DNA from: Miscanthus floridulus
Lineage: Eukaryota > Streptophyta > Magnoliopsida > Poales > Poaceae
DNA length: 64,000 nucleotides
Direction: 5' to 3'
Assembly (NCBI RefSeq): GCF_019320115.1
Contig: NC_089591.1
Location: 64,100,111-64,164,110 of the forward strand
Shown: piece after piece, positions 43,574 through 55,304 of the stretch
Layout of the letters: every line of letters begins with the position of its first letter
How positions within the stretch are numbered: position 1 is the stretch's first letter
Notes under the pieces: model-generated
Told to the model about the DNA's origin: nothing
What the model saw: only the letters and a program-made list of their open reading frames with translations
Database searches by the model: none
Made by a program: the position numbers and the translations under genes

Positions 43574-46440
43574 CCCCTGTCTTTCCTTGATGCATATTCT
43601 GGTTATCATCAAATCAATATGAAAGATCTGACCAGCTTGCGACTTCTTTCATCACCCCATTCGGCATGTACTGCTACATGACTATGCCTTTCGGCCTTAG
43701 AAACGCGGGGGCCACGTACCAGCGGTGCATGACCTAGGTCTTTGGCAACCACATTGGGCGAACCATCGAGGCCTATGTGGACGACATCGTGGTCAAATCC
43801 AGAAAGGCCAAAGAGCTCATCAATGACTTGAAGGTAGCCTTCAAATGCCTTAGAGAGAAGGGTATCAAGCTCAATCCCGAGAAGTGTGTGTTCGGGGTCC
43901 CCCAAGGCATGCTCTTGGGATTCATAGTCTTGGAGCGCGGCATCGAAGCCAACCCAGAGAAGGTCTTGGCCATAACCAGCATGGGACCAATCAGAGACCT
44001 CAAGGGAGTGCAGAGGGTCATGGGATGCCTTGCGGCCCTGAGCCGCTTCATCTCATGCCTTGGCGAAAAAGGCTTACCTCTGTACCGACTCTTGAGAAAA
44101 TCTGAACGCTTTTCTTGGACCCCCGAGGCCGAAGAAGCCCTCGACAGGCTCAAAGCACTACTCACAAATCCTCCTATCCTGGTACCCTCGGCCAGGGACG
44201 AGGCCCTCTTACTCTACGTCACCGCAATGACCCAAGTGGTCAGCGCTGCCGTAGTAGTAGAGAGGCAGGAAGAGGGGCATGCTCTACCCACCCAACGGCC
44301 TATTTACTTCATCAGTGAAGTGCTCTCCTAAGACCAAAACACGTTACTCCCCACATCTAGAAGCTAGTCTACGCCGTAGTCCTGGCCCGATGCAAGCTGC
44401 GTCACTACTTCGAGTCTCACCTAGTGATTGTGGTATCGTCTTTCCCCTTGGGAGAGATAGTCCATAACCGGGAGGCCTCAGGCAGGATAGCCAAGTGGGC
44501 CATCGAGCTTATGGGGGAAGCCTTGACTTTTGTGCCTTGGAAAGCAATTAAGTCTTAGGTCTTGGCTGATTTTGTGGCTGAGTGGACCGACACCCAATTA
44601 CCACCTGCTCAAGTCTAGACAGAATGTTGGACCATGTACTTCGATGGGTCTCTGATGAAGATCGGGGTAGGCGCGGGTCTCCTCTTTGTCTTGCCCCTTG
44701 GAGTACACATGTGCTACATGGTGCGGCTCCACTTCGCTGCCTCCAACAACATGGCCGAGTACGAGTCCCTCGTCAACGACTTGCAAGTCGCCGTCGAACT
44801 TGGGGTGCGCCGTCTCGATGTCCACGGCGACTCGCAGCTCATCGTCGATCAAGTCATGAAGGAGTCAAACTGCCTGGAGCCCAAAATGGAGGCTTACTAC
44901 AAGTTGGTATGTCGCCTAGAAGACAAGTTCGACGGTCTCGAACTAAACCACATCGTGTGGAAGTACAACAAGGCTACCGATGAACTGGCAAAGATGGCCT
45001 CGGCTCGGGCTCTGGTCCCCCCGAATGTCTTTGCCAGGGACCTCCATGAACCTTCCATTAACTACGCCTTGATAGCAGAGGAGGGCCCACCTGTCAAACC
45101 CATGACGTGGCTCGACGCCCTCTCTGCTGCCGAGACTCTCTCGACCAAGCCCGAGGTCATGGAAGTCAACACCGAGCCTCCGCAGACTGACCAGGACGCG
45201 GATTGGCGAATCCCGTTCCTTGATTGGATTGATCGGGAGGAGCTTCCTAGGGACAGGATCGAAGCCCGATGGCTTGCACGGTGAGCCAAGACTTACGTCC
45301 TCTGCAATGACGAGTTGCACAGGCGAAGTCCCTCCGGTGTCCTCCAATGATGCATTACCACTGAGGCAGGCCAAGCCCTGCTTTGGGACTTGCACGTAGG
45401 GGCTTGCGGGCACCATGCGGCGCCTCGGACGCTCGTGGGGAACGCTTTCCGCCAAGGGTTCTTCTGGCCGACGGCGGTCGCCGACGCCACCAAGCTAGTA
45501 CGCTCCTATGAAGGATGCCAGTACTACACTCGACAAACACATCTCCCGGCCCTAGCCCTGCAAACCATCCCCATCGCGTGGCCGTTCGCCGTGTGGGGGC
45601 TCGACATGGTCGGGCCTCTACAAAAGGCCCCCGGGGGCTACACCCATGTACTGGTATCAATCGACAAGTTCTCCAAATGGATCGAGGCTCATTCGATCAA
45701 TCAAATCAAATCCGAGCAAGCAGTGCTGTTCTTTACTGACATTGTCCACAGGTTCAGGGTCCCTAACACCATCATCACTGACAACGGGACACAGTTCACC
45801 AGCAAAAAATTCTTGACATTTTACGACGACCACCACATCCGTGTGGCCTGGTTGGCCGTAGGACACCCAAGGATCAATGGCCAAGTAGAACGTGCCAATG
45901 GCATGATCCTACAAGGTCTCAACCCAAGAATTTACAACCGGTTGAAGAAGTTTGGCAAGAAATGGCTCGCCGAACTCCCATCGATCATCTAGAGCCTAAG
46001 GAACACCCCAAGTCGAGCCACGAGGTTCACTCCCTTCTTCCTGGTCTATGGGGATGAGGCTATCCTCCCTGCTGACTTGGAATATGGTTCCCCAAGGCTA
46101 TAGGCCTATAACGAATGAAGCAACCGCACCACCCGAGAGGACGCCCTCGACCAACTGGAGGAAGCCCAAGACGTCATGTTGCTGCACTCAGCTAAATACC
46201 AGTAGACCCTACGGCGCTATCAGGCCCGGCACGTCTGAGGCTGAGACTTGAAGGTAGGCGACCTGGTGTTGAGGCTAGCATAGAGCAACAAGGGCCGCCA
46301 CAAGCTGACCCCGCCATGGGAAGGACCATACATCATCGCCCAAGTACTGAAGCTCAGGACCTACAAGCTAGCCAATGAGAAGGGTGAAATCTTCACCAAC
46401 GCTTGGAATATAGAACAGCTACGTCGCTTTTATCCTTAAA
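43574..46440 (+). pseudogene. pol: Tat-A pol, unit 2 (from mid-RT to the end of integrase)
   Basis: Begins abruptly inside RT (LSFLDAYSGYHQI) at the duplication junction, so it lacks gag, protease and the RT start. It is otherwise better preserved than unit 1. The catalytic YVDD at 43773-43784 sits in an open frame of 184 codons (43777-44331). The second RNase H frame runs 44634-45284. The integrase zinc region and core form one open frame of 200 codons, 45390-45992, with the D, D, E residues and the same Cys-to-Tyr change in the zinc motif. It shares the TAG stops after CMT, HI, KS and SII with unit 1. The following 46441-47004 is spacer identical in kind to 38121-38683. Confidence 0.9.
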
Positions 46441-47004
46441 ATTCCAGGCATTGTATATATTGTTTCTCAGAATACAATTGAAACCCGTTTTTAGTTGTTC
46501 TAATTTCTCGAGAAGTTCCTCGAGCCTATCGTTGGTCTTGGCAATATGATGACATTGTAAGGGAGACTTGGCTCTGCCTCTGTAGAACCAAGTCTCCCTC
46601 GGGGGCTAGGGGGATTCCCCCTAAAGTCTCACGCTCCATTTTTTAGTTGTCTTTCGAAAAAATTCCTACACCAAACCCTCTAGCACGCTCTGACGAATCA
46701 GTTGCAGAAAACCCAAGGACCAAAAGCCCGACTCAGGGCCAGAAGGCCAGGTTGAGTCGTGAGACAGCCTAAGCCTTTGGGCTATGGCGCTCCCTCACCA
46801 CCTTTCACCCAGGGGGCGGCTTAGGCTCCAAAGAGGTTTTTGCAAAGATATCAGATCAGAGACAACAAGAAGGTAGATGCTCGGAAATACAAGACAAATG
46901 ATTAAAGAAACACGAGTACTTTAAAAAGAAAGGCCTCGACAGCCACAAGCGTTACGATACAAATCTAATCCCTACTCTATTTACATGGCCACTTGGGCCC
47001 AGGT

Positions 47005-50000
47005 TCAAGGCTCAGCACCTCCGGCATCGGCAGACGGCGGGGGAGGGACCACTTCCTCTTCAAACAACGTTGCTAGCACGGTGCTAGGGCCTTCCACTGC
47101 CTCCAACAGCTTCCTCACCACCTCATCGGCCTTGTCGTCATCATCGGGCAAGATGTAGCCATCGCTGATGGCTTGAAGGTCGACACCAACATAGTGCAAG
47201 GCGATGACGGCCAGTGCGCGCTTGACGCCCGTGTGCAGCGCTCCTCAGAGCCGCTCACGCACTTGACCGCTCAGTGCAGTCAGGCGGCTCCCAAGGGAGC
47301 TGCCTGACTGAACCCCCTCAACCGCCAGGGCATCGTAGGTGGCACGGATGGCACTCTTTAGCACCTCGTGCTCCCCAATCTCGGTCTCGAGCACCGTCTG
47401 CACCACGCTAGAAGCCTCGGCTGCTCGGGTAACCTCCGCCTCTGACTCTGCACCACAAAAAACGGAATGAGGTTGAGTGAGGGAAAAACAACCTAAATTA
47501 GGGGCGAAAGCCTATGGAACTCACCCTTGGCCTTCTGCTCCCAGCGTCGGGTCTCGACCAGACAGGCCTCGGCCTTCTCCTTTAGGTGGTGGGCCTCGAC
47601 CGGAGAAGCCTCGACCGCCCTAGAAGCTTTACTCCCTAGCTCTGTGTCACACAAGGAAGTTAGGGAACGAACATAAGGAAAAGAAAATAAAATGAGGGGA
47701 CTAGGACTCACCCTCGGCCGTCATCCTCCAAACCATAGCCTCGGTTCGTGAGGCCTCAGCCGCTGCAAGGGCCTCATCCAAAGCAGCCTTCGTCAGCTGG
47801 TGCGCATTCTGTTCTACCCCTAGCTGCCCCGGAAGAGCCGTGGCCTGAGGCCGTAGCTTCAACGGCTCGAGCCCTGAAGGTGTCCCAATCACTGGCCGTG
47901 CAGGTGAGCTCCTCCTCCAACTCCCTGACCCGCGCCACCAGAGGGGCGAGCCGCTCCTGGGCCGTGGCCACCTCGACCTTCGCGTCAGCACACTGAAGGC
48001 GGAGGTCCTCCACCTCTGCGCTCCACGCCGACAGGAGCTCATTGGCACCGACAAGAAGGCCCTTCTGCCGCTAAAGTTGGTCCCAGACATCCCTCTCCCG
48101 GCGGAGGAAGACCGACTTCCCAAGAGATTGGGTCTTGAGCTCCTAAGGGAAACAGAACAGGGGTCAATCCCCGTAAAGAAAACTCGGAAAAAGTCCACCA
48201 CATGGGAAAAGAAAGCACGAACCTAGGCAACCCCGGGCAAATCATTGGCCACCACAGATAGCGCCGTCCGTAGAGATCGCTCTGCCAGCTGGCGGTACTG
48301 CTCGAATGTGTCCTAGGGATCACCCTCGGCCGCATCCTCGAGAGCAAATAGAGGCTCTACCTCAGGATCATCTCGGCTTTGCCACAGGACACACGGGTGG
48401 TTCCACCCGCGGGGCTCGGGTCGCACCCGTGTGAGGGCCGAGCTTCCCTTGCCTGAGGTTGGAGCCGGCTAGTCCACGACACTGGCCACCTCGACGTCGG
48501 CCATCTCCTACACCCGGGAAGTATCGTCAGAGGAGATCGGAAGAACTTCCACCTCCTGGGCGCTCTCCTGCAACGACGGCAGGCCTTCAACCAAGGGTGC
48601 TGCCAAGGCCTCTGCCGCCTTCATCTCCACTTCCTGGGCCGGCAGCCCCACCATGATCACATCAGCGTCGGTGGTCCCGGGGGCTCCGGCCTCCACCATC
48701 ATGGCCTCGGCAGCCTCGGGGGCTTCGGCCTCCGCCATCGTGGCCTCGGCGGTCACGAGGGCTCCGATGCCCGCCGCAGCGGCCTCGATGGTCCTGGGCG
48801 CCACAGCCTCCGTCGCCCCGGCCTGTGAAACCCCAAGGACCTCTATCCCAGTGGCCTCAGCGTCCAAGGGAACCTCGGCCGCATCCGACCCATGGGCCTC
48901 GCCATCACGGGACGGAGGCGCTGCCTCCCCCTCCTATGTTAGGGCCACCTCGGCAGCCCCTCCTTGAGTGGCCGTCTCCTTTGGGTTGGCCCTCGCCGAC
49001 GCCATGCCATGATGCGGGGTGGCTTGCGCCTCCGCCACCTAGTGGGCGATGGAGCTAGGGTTAACCTTGAGCGCCTTAAGGGGCACTAGGGTAGGCACCT
49101 CCGCATGTCGCTTCCGGCTAAGGACAAGACGATAACAGGGTCAGCCCAAGACAAAAGAACGAACAGAAGACACTACGACCCCACCAAAAATACACCTACC
49201 TCGAGCGGGGCAGCAACCGCTTTGCCACAGTGACCCTTGTCCGCAAGGGCGGTGGCGGCGGTAGAGGCATGACCTTCGTGTCCATCGGCACCGGCTGGTC
49301 CTCAACGAACCCCGGTGCCCCCTCGGTCCTCTGCGGGGGTAGTTGGGTCGCCTCCACCGCCATTTGCTCCGCCACCCGCCGCCGAGCCCACCAGGCTGAC
49401 GGCGTGTTTGCCCAACACCCGCGCCTTGGGCGTGTCGGCCTTGGCCCTTGAGCGGGCAATTGCCGACCCCGGGTCTGCTCCTCCTCCTCCCGGGAGTGCC
49501 GGGCTACATGCCAACGCCCCAGGCACCACCTCCACTATGTCAGGGAAATGGTCCAGGGGACCTCGCCCCACCTCGCCCTCGTCATCCCTGTCCGAGGCCT
49601 CCATCGATAGCGACGGCGACGGGGATTCCTCCAACGGGAGACCATCCTTCCTTTGTTGACGGCGGCGCTTGTCCAGCTCCTCGCGTGCGAGGATCTTCTT
49701 CATGCGCTTCACCACCTTAGCGTCTTTCTATTTTTTCTACGCATCAGCATGCGCCCGGTTGATCACCCGCCACCTCGCATCCTCAGGAACAGGCGATGGA
49801 GAGGCGCGCACGTCCCTCATCCCCTGCAAGAACAATGAACGCGCATAAGGGAACAAGAAGTAAGAAGAAATGGGGGAGACTCGGGGGCTACAGCGGCGCA
49901 CGACTTACTAGTGAGAGGAACCCCCGCGATGGTCGCATCATGATGGTGGTCAAGTTGCCGCCCCTCAGCTTCGCCTCTACCATCTCCCTCACTTGACGAA

Positions 50001-50826
50001 GAATTTCCTCATCGGAAAGGGTGGTGGAGGACATCCGGATGCCCTCAATGGGCTCACCCAGCCTCATCTCGAACAGCCACCGCTGCCGAGCCATCAGCGG
50101 CAGCACCCTCCGGCGGTGGAAGGCAGCCATGACCATAGCCACGGTAAGGCCATGGCCCCGTAGCCTCTCCAGCCCCTCTAGAAGTGGCTGCAACTTGGGC
50201 TGGTCATCCCTCGGGACACCATACTTCCACCTCTCTGGGCAGCTCCCCACAATCCACCCAGTGTAGGGGGGAAGTCCTCCGTCATCGTTGTGAAGGTAGA
50301 ACCAGCTCGTGTACCATCGGCGATTGGATGACGCGAGCTAGGCCAGGATGTAGAGGTGCTGGCGGTCCTGGCGCACTTGGAGAGTGCAGTCGCTGGCCCT
50401 CGTCGCTTTCCTCATGCCCGACGTGCCCGTCAGTTTAGTGGTGTGCCCCGCCCAGAAGAGATGGAGCCACAACTCCCAATGGGGAGCAATCCCCAAGTAC
50501 CCCTCATAGACGGCAATGAAGATGGCTGCCTGAGCGATGGAGTTGGGGTTGAAGTTATGGAGCTCCACGCCGTAGTAGTGCGGGAGCGTCCACATGAACC
50601 GATCCACCGGGACGCCGAGGCCATGCTCATGAAAGGAAACGAAGCTCATGATGTAGCCGTCGCGAGGCCTCAGCTCTGGCTCGCCATATGGAGCGATCCA
50701 CTCTGGCTTGTTGGGGTCCGTCACCGGACGAAGGAGTCCACCATCGATGAGCGACTAGAGCGTCTCCATGGTAATGTCAGAAGGATCCCAAGGGTCTGCC
50801 TCGATGACAACGATGTCGCCGGCCAT
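47005..50826 (-). pseudogene. Tat-A antisense gene, unit 2: six exons, Transposase_28-like N-terminus and coiled-coil C-terminus
   Basis: Opposite strand to pol. Start at 50826 (MAGDIVVIEADPWDPS). Predicted exons: 50826-49909, 49823-49201, 49117-48223, 48142-47712, 47641-47525, 47447-47005. All five introns are 70-85 bp with GT..AG ends. Exon 1 carries the PF04195-type domain (DGYIMSFVSFHEHGLGVPVD, then YYGVELHNFNPNSIAQAAIF). Exon 2 is basic then Ser/Asp-rich. Exons 4-6 are an Ala/Glu-rich coiled coil (LAPLVARVRELEEELTC). About 1140 residues if intact. Stops at 50755, 50338 and two near 49735 are CAG or TGG turned to TAG, and exon 4 has a one-base insertion near 47845. The function is unknown. 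Intron sites and lengths match Tat-B. Confidence 0.8.
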
Positions 50827-51013
50827 GAGTGTGGTGGAGGGACTGAATGCAGCAGTGAGTTTTTCTCTCTCCCTCACTGTCTCGCTCTTTCTCGCTTTCT
50901 CCCTAGCTCGCTCTTCTCCCTTCTTCTTCCCAACACCCGCTGCTCTAGCGATGGCTCGATGGAGGCAGAGCTAACATAGGCAAGGTAAGGTGAGGAGGGG
51001 CGAGACTCTTTGA

Positions 51014-51022
51014 GTATTTATG
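51014..51022 (-). promoter_or_regulatory. TATA-like box of the Tat-A antisense gene
   Basis: Minus-strand CATAAATAC, about 190 bp before the start codon at 50826. The same CATAAATAC sits upstream of the Tat-B gene (55133-55141). Confidence 0.6.
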
Positions 51023-51289
51023 CAGGGTGAAGGCAAAATGGATGGGCGATGAAATCAGGAAAGTTTCCCCTCAATTCAGCACGGTTAACCATGATCTGAT
51101 TTTACCGCCCACGTGCCCACTTCTTTCTCATTAATTATGGGAATAGTTACGTCCCATCCACCACGTCTTGCTCGGCCACTACGGCAGCAGGCATCATTTT
51201 GCCTCCCTAGGAAACCGCCTCAAAAGGTGCGCCATCTGTTGCTGAGCCAATGGGGAAGATATTCCCCCCACCCTACTCCTTTCAGATGA

Positions 51290-53080
51290 AGGAACCGGGC
51301 TCCGAGCCCATTATGGTCTAGGCGTTCAAAGGCTAGGCCCCTAGGGGTTTCGACAGCCACCCTAGGACAACAGAGTCAGGGACTGACCATGGGCGAGCCT
51401 ATACGGGGCTGAGGCCCAAGCAAGTGAAATGCTTGGGACGCCCTAAAGTTGTGTCCAAGGCCGGCAGGGAGGTCTCCTGAATGGGATCCCACCGTAGGGA
51501 GGCACCGAGCCACCTGAGGCCCAGCGAATGGCCTCGGCACCCACTAGAGAAACCATCCGGTACTTTTGGAGTGTGTCTTTGGACCGCTAGCCATCCCCTA
51601 TCAAATGGGGCACTGGACCTCCACTCAGACTTACCCGATAACAACTCACCGGAAGCGTCGACACTCATGCCCACCGAGGGTAGCCTGGCATATTCCACCC
51701 CTCCTTCCAAACGAAAAGGAAGCGTGAGGGTCATACAAAAAGCTAGGGGAACCCCTAACAGACCTCTTGCTCCACGCAGAGGCTAGGGGGTTCTTCCTAC
51801 AACTTTGCTGAGACCTCACGACCTTGGCTCGCACTTGAGGGGCCTCGGCAAAACAACCCCTCCTTCTGCGTAGCGCGAGGGTCGTACAAAAAGCCAGGGG
51901 AGCTCCCGATGGCCCTCTCTCTCTAGGCAGAGGCTAGGGAGCCCTTCTTGCAACCTTGCTGAGACCCCGTGACCCAGGCTTGCGCCCAAAGGGGCCTCGG
52001 CAAACAAACCCTCATGCGCGAGGGGCGTACAAAAAGCCAGGGGAACTCCCGATGGCCCTCTCGCTCTATGCAGAGGCTAGGGGGCTCTTCTTGCAACCTT
52101 GCTGAGACCCAGCGGCTTCGGCTTGCACTCGAATGGGCTCAACAAACAACCACTCTGTCTGAACTGAAAAGGATATGTGAGGGTCAAACAAAAAAGCCAG
52201 GGGACCCCTGATTGCCCTCTCGCTCCGAGCGGAGGCTCGGGGGCTCCTCCTGCACCCAAGACAAATACAAGCGACCTAAGCCCACGCTAGAAGTTTCGTT
52301 ACAAACACGATAAAGGGCACCGAGCCTGTTACGGTCCTAGGGGTTCGAAGGCTAGGCCCCCTAAGGTTTCGACAGCCGCCCCAGGGCAATAGAGTCAGGG
52401 ATGACCACGGGCGAGCCTATACGGGGCTGAGGCCCAAGCAAGCGAAATGCTTGGGATGCCCTAAAATCGTGTTGAGACTGGCAGGGAGGTCTCCGAATGG
52501 GATCCCACCGTAGGGAGGCACCGAGCCATCGAGGCCCAGCGAACGGCCTCGGCACCCACTAGAGAAACCCTCCAGTACTTTTGGAGTGTGTCTCTGGACC
52601 GCTAAGCCATCCCCTATCGAACGGGGCACGGGCCTCCACTCAGACTTACCCGATAATAGCTCACCGGAAGTGCCACCGCTCGTGCCCACTGAGAGTAGCC
52701 TAGCACATTCCACCCCTCCTTCTAAGCGAAAAGGAAGCATGAGGGCCACACAAAAAATCAGGGGCACCCCTAACCACGCTCTTGCTTCATGTGGAGGCTT
52801 GGGGGCTCTCCCTGCGACCTTGCCGAAACCCCGCGAACCAAACTCGCACTTGTGGGCTCGGCAAATATGATAAAAACTCTTCACTCAAAACACGAAAAAA
52901 GCCCCTAGAGGAGTGACTCCACTCCTCCAGGGCCTCAGGGGCTACACTCAGTGGGTGCGCTCGCGCGTACCCACTGAAACCTCAAGAAGCAAAAAACAAT
53001 CCCTACAGGAGCCGCTATAAGCTAGATCTCGAAAAACCCTTAGGGAGAGTGCATGCTTTCCCCCTAAAGCTCGGGGCTAC
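51290..53080 (+). repeat. Tat-A 3' untranslated region: about 500-bp direct repeat plus about 145-160-bp tandem repeats
   Basis: Two copies of a block of roughly 500 bp lie at about 51300-51790 and 52322-52830 (TTCGAARGGCTAGGCC.., GCCTAYACGGGGCTGAGGCC..). Between them are units starting AAAAAGC(C/T)AGGGGA at about 51750, 51894, 52037 and 52196. Ends in GCTCGGGGCTAC before the LTR, the likely plus-strand priming tract. The stretch 50827-51290 is the leader and promoter region of the antisense gene. Confidence 0.85.
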
Positions 53081-54381
53081 TGTCAGGTACCATAAAATGG
53101 GGTACCCTAAGCGTACACCAAAAAGGTCACTTAAATCCCATCAACAACAAAGCTAGAAGGTAAGTCATGGGCTCATCACAAGCCTCATCCAAGCCCGCCG
53201 ACTCTCCGCCTCGCCCGAGGCCTGACACGGGAAGTCTTGGCACCCTAACGCAATCTCTGCCTCGCGTGAGGCCACTCACGGGAGGCCTCGGCAAGGAGCC
53301 CAATCTCCAATGCGCCCAAGGCCCCGTGCGTACAGCCTCAGATGAGACTGCTATCCTCTGTATCGCTCAAGGCTGGCTTGATAACAACCCGTCGCTCCCG
53401 CCTCAACCGGTCTTCCCGACAGCATGTCATGTCCTATTAATGCATCACCTACTCCCGTAATCTCAGCCGAACAGCGGCTCGACACCACGGAGTGGCTGAC
53501 GGGACAAGGAGTCGCATCAACACCATACCGGCTGAGATAGGGCGTGGCGAGGATTACCGGCCACTGTATTCTGGCGCTGTGCCCATGATCAGCGCCCGCA
53601 CTGTGCCCCACAATCCCTGCCTCGAAGACAACATGGCATGGGAAGTCTGGCCCGGGTCATCATCGCCTCCTGAACCAGCGTACTAGAACGACCGCTCCCT
53701 CCGAGCCTCAGGCACCCTACGATAGGGCCTCAGCCATCTTCAAGATTCACATCTGCCTGAAACCCCACCACGGTTCTGCCTCGCCGCTAACCAAGCCTCG
53801 ACCTCACACGTAGTCAATCTACAGCGACCCGCACGCTGACCGCCATGCCCGCTTCGAGGCAGTCCTAGAGCTCTCATGACGCATAGGTTCAGATGTGACC
53901 AGCATGTCGCCCCAGCGCTTCAAGGATGAACCACTCCGATGACCACACCGCCACAGGAACAGGCTATAGGGCTCGGACACGCCACATCCGTTCGCACAAC
54001 ATCGTATAGCTAGCACATGTACTACCCTAGTCCTCCCTTCAACTATAAAAGGAAAGGACTTGGGCCATTTCTAGAGGGGGGACGGAGAACAACACCAGGT
54101 AACACGCACACTTCTCGGTCGCCTGAGAGCAACGTCTCAAGCAGCCCACATCACTCCCCGCCAAGACCTGGGATTAACTCCCTCTCTCACTTAGCTTGTA
54201 ACCCCCTACTACGAGCACTTCGGTGCAAGGAATACAAGATCAATCTCTCCGACTGGACATAGGGCACCGATTGCCTAAACCAGTATAAGCCTTGTGTCTC
54301 TTTGCATCACCATCCGAGATTGGGAACACGCAGCACAAATTCACTAGTTGGTTGAGGATCCCCTGGTCCAAAACACCGACA
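53081..54381 (+). repeat. 3' LTR of Tat-A
   Basis: 1301 bp, TGTCAGGTACCATAAAATGG to CAAAACACCGACA. TATA box CTATAAAAGG at 54043-54052. Followed directly by the target copy AGGTC. Confidence 0.92.
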
Positions 54382-55304
54382 AGGTCCGTTAGGGGTTCCC
54401 CTGGCTTTTTGTACTGACCCTCACTGCTTCCTTTTCGCTCGGAAGGAGGGGTGGAATGTGACAGGCTACCCTCAGGTGGGCACGAGCGGTGGCACTTCCG
54501 GTGAGCTGTTATCGGGTAAGTCCGAGTGGAGGCCCGTGCCCCATTTGCTAGGGGACAGCTAGTTGTCCAGAGATGCACTCCAAGAGTACCAGAGGGTTTC
54601 TCCAGTGGGTGCCAAGGCCGTTCGCTGGGCCCCGGTGGCTCGGCGTCTCCCTACGGTGGGATCCCATTCAGAGACCTCCCTACCGATCTCGGACATGACT
54701 TAGGGCGTCCCAAGCGTTTCGCTTGCTTGGGCCTCGGCCCCGTGTGGGCTCGCCCACGGTCGTCCCTGACTCTGTTGCCCTGGGGCAGCTGTCGAAAACC
54801 CCTAGGGGCCTAGCCTTCGAACCCCTGGACCGTAATAGGCTCAGCGCCCAGTTCCTTCATCTAAAAGGAATAGGGCGGGGGGAATATCTTCCCCATCGGC
54901 TCAGCAACGGCTGGCGCGCCTTTTGAGGTGGTTTTCTAGGGAGATGGAACTGACGCCTGCTGCCGCAGTGGTCAGGGCGCGACGTGGTGTCAGCGGATGG
55001 GATGTAACTATTCCCGCAATTAATGAGGAAAAGGTGGGCACTGTGGGCGGTAAAATCGGATCGGGGTTAACCGCGCCGGATCTAGGGGAAACTTCCCCGA
55101 TTTCATCGCTCGTCCATTTTGCCTTTACCCTACATAAATACGCAATGAGCCTCGCCCCTCCCCACCTTACTTTGCCTGCATTAGCTCTGCCCCCTTCGAG
55201 CCATCGCTAGAGCAGCGGGCGTCGGGAAGAAGAAGGGAGAAGGGCGAGCCAGGGAGAGAGAGAGAGACAAACTCACCACCGCATTCGAACCCTCTACTGC
55301 ACTC
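54382..55304 (-). repeat. Tat-B 3' untranslated region, part right of Tat-A
   Basis: Continuation of 28970-30296 after the Tat-A insertion. 54387-54850 repeats the block at 29300-29730 (CTCGGAAGGAGGGGTGGAAT.., TTATCGGGTAAGTCCGAGTG..). 54880-55304 is the leader region of the Tat-B antisense gene, with a CATAAATAC box at 55133-55141, about 165 bp before its start. Confidence 0.85.
55133..55141 (+). promoter_or_regulatory. TATA-like box of the Tat-B antisense gene
   Basis: CATAAATAC, identical to the box at 51014-51022 in Tat-A and at a similar distance from the start codon (about 165 bp). Confidence 0.6.

Larger units (their letters stand above)
30297..54381 (+). mobile_element. Tat-A: 24.1-kb Tat-lineage Ty3/gypsy element inserted in Tat-B
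   Basis: Complete element with both LTRs (TGTCRRGTACC..CACCGACA) and a perfect AGGTC target duplication at 30292-30296 and 54382-54386. Tat-B sequence resumes directly after the right copy. Order: LTR, primer site, gag, protease, RT/RNase H/second RNase H/integrase, antisense gene, repeat-rich region, LTR. The RNase H pair and the antisense gene place it in the Tat lineage. It is much longer than usual because of an internal tandem duplication and a TRIM-like insertion. The two LTRs differ at about 34 of the first 375 bases, mostly transitions. Every gene is broken, so it is not autonomous. Confidence 0.95.
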
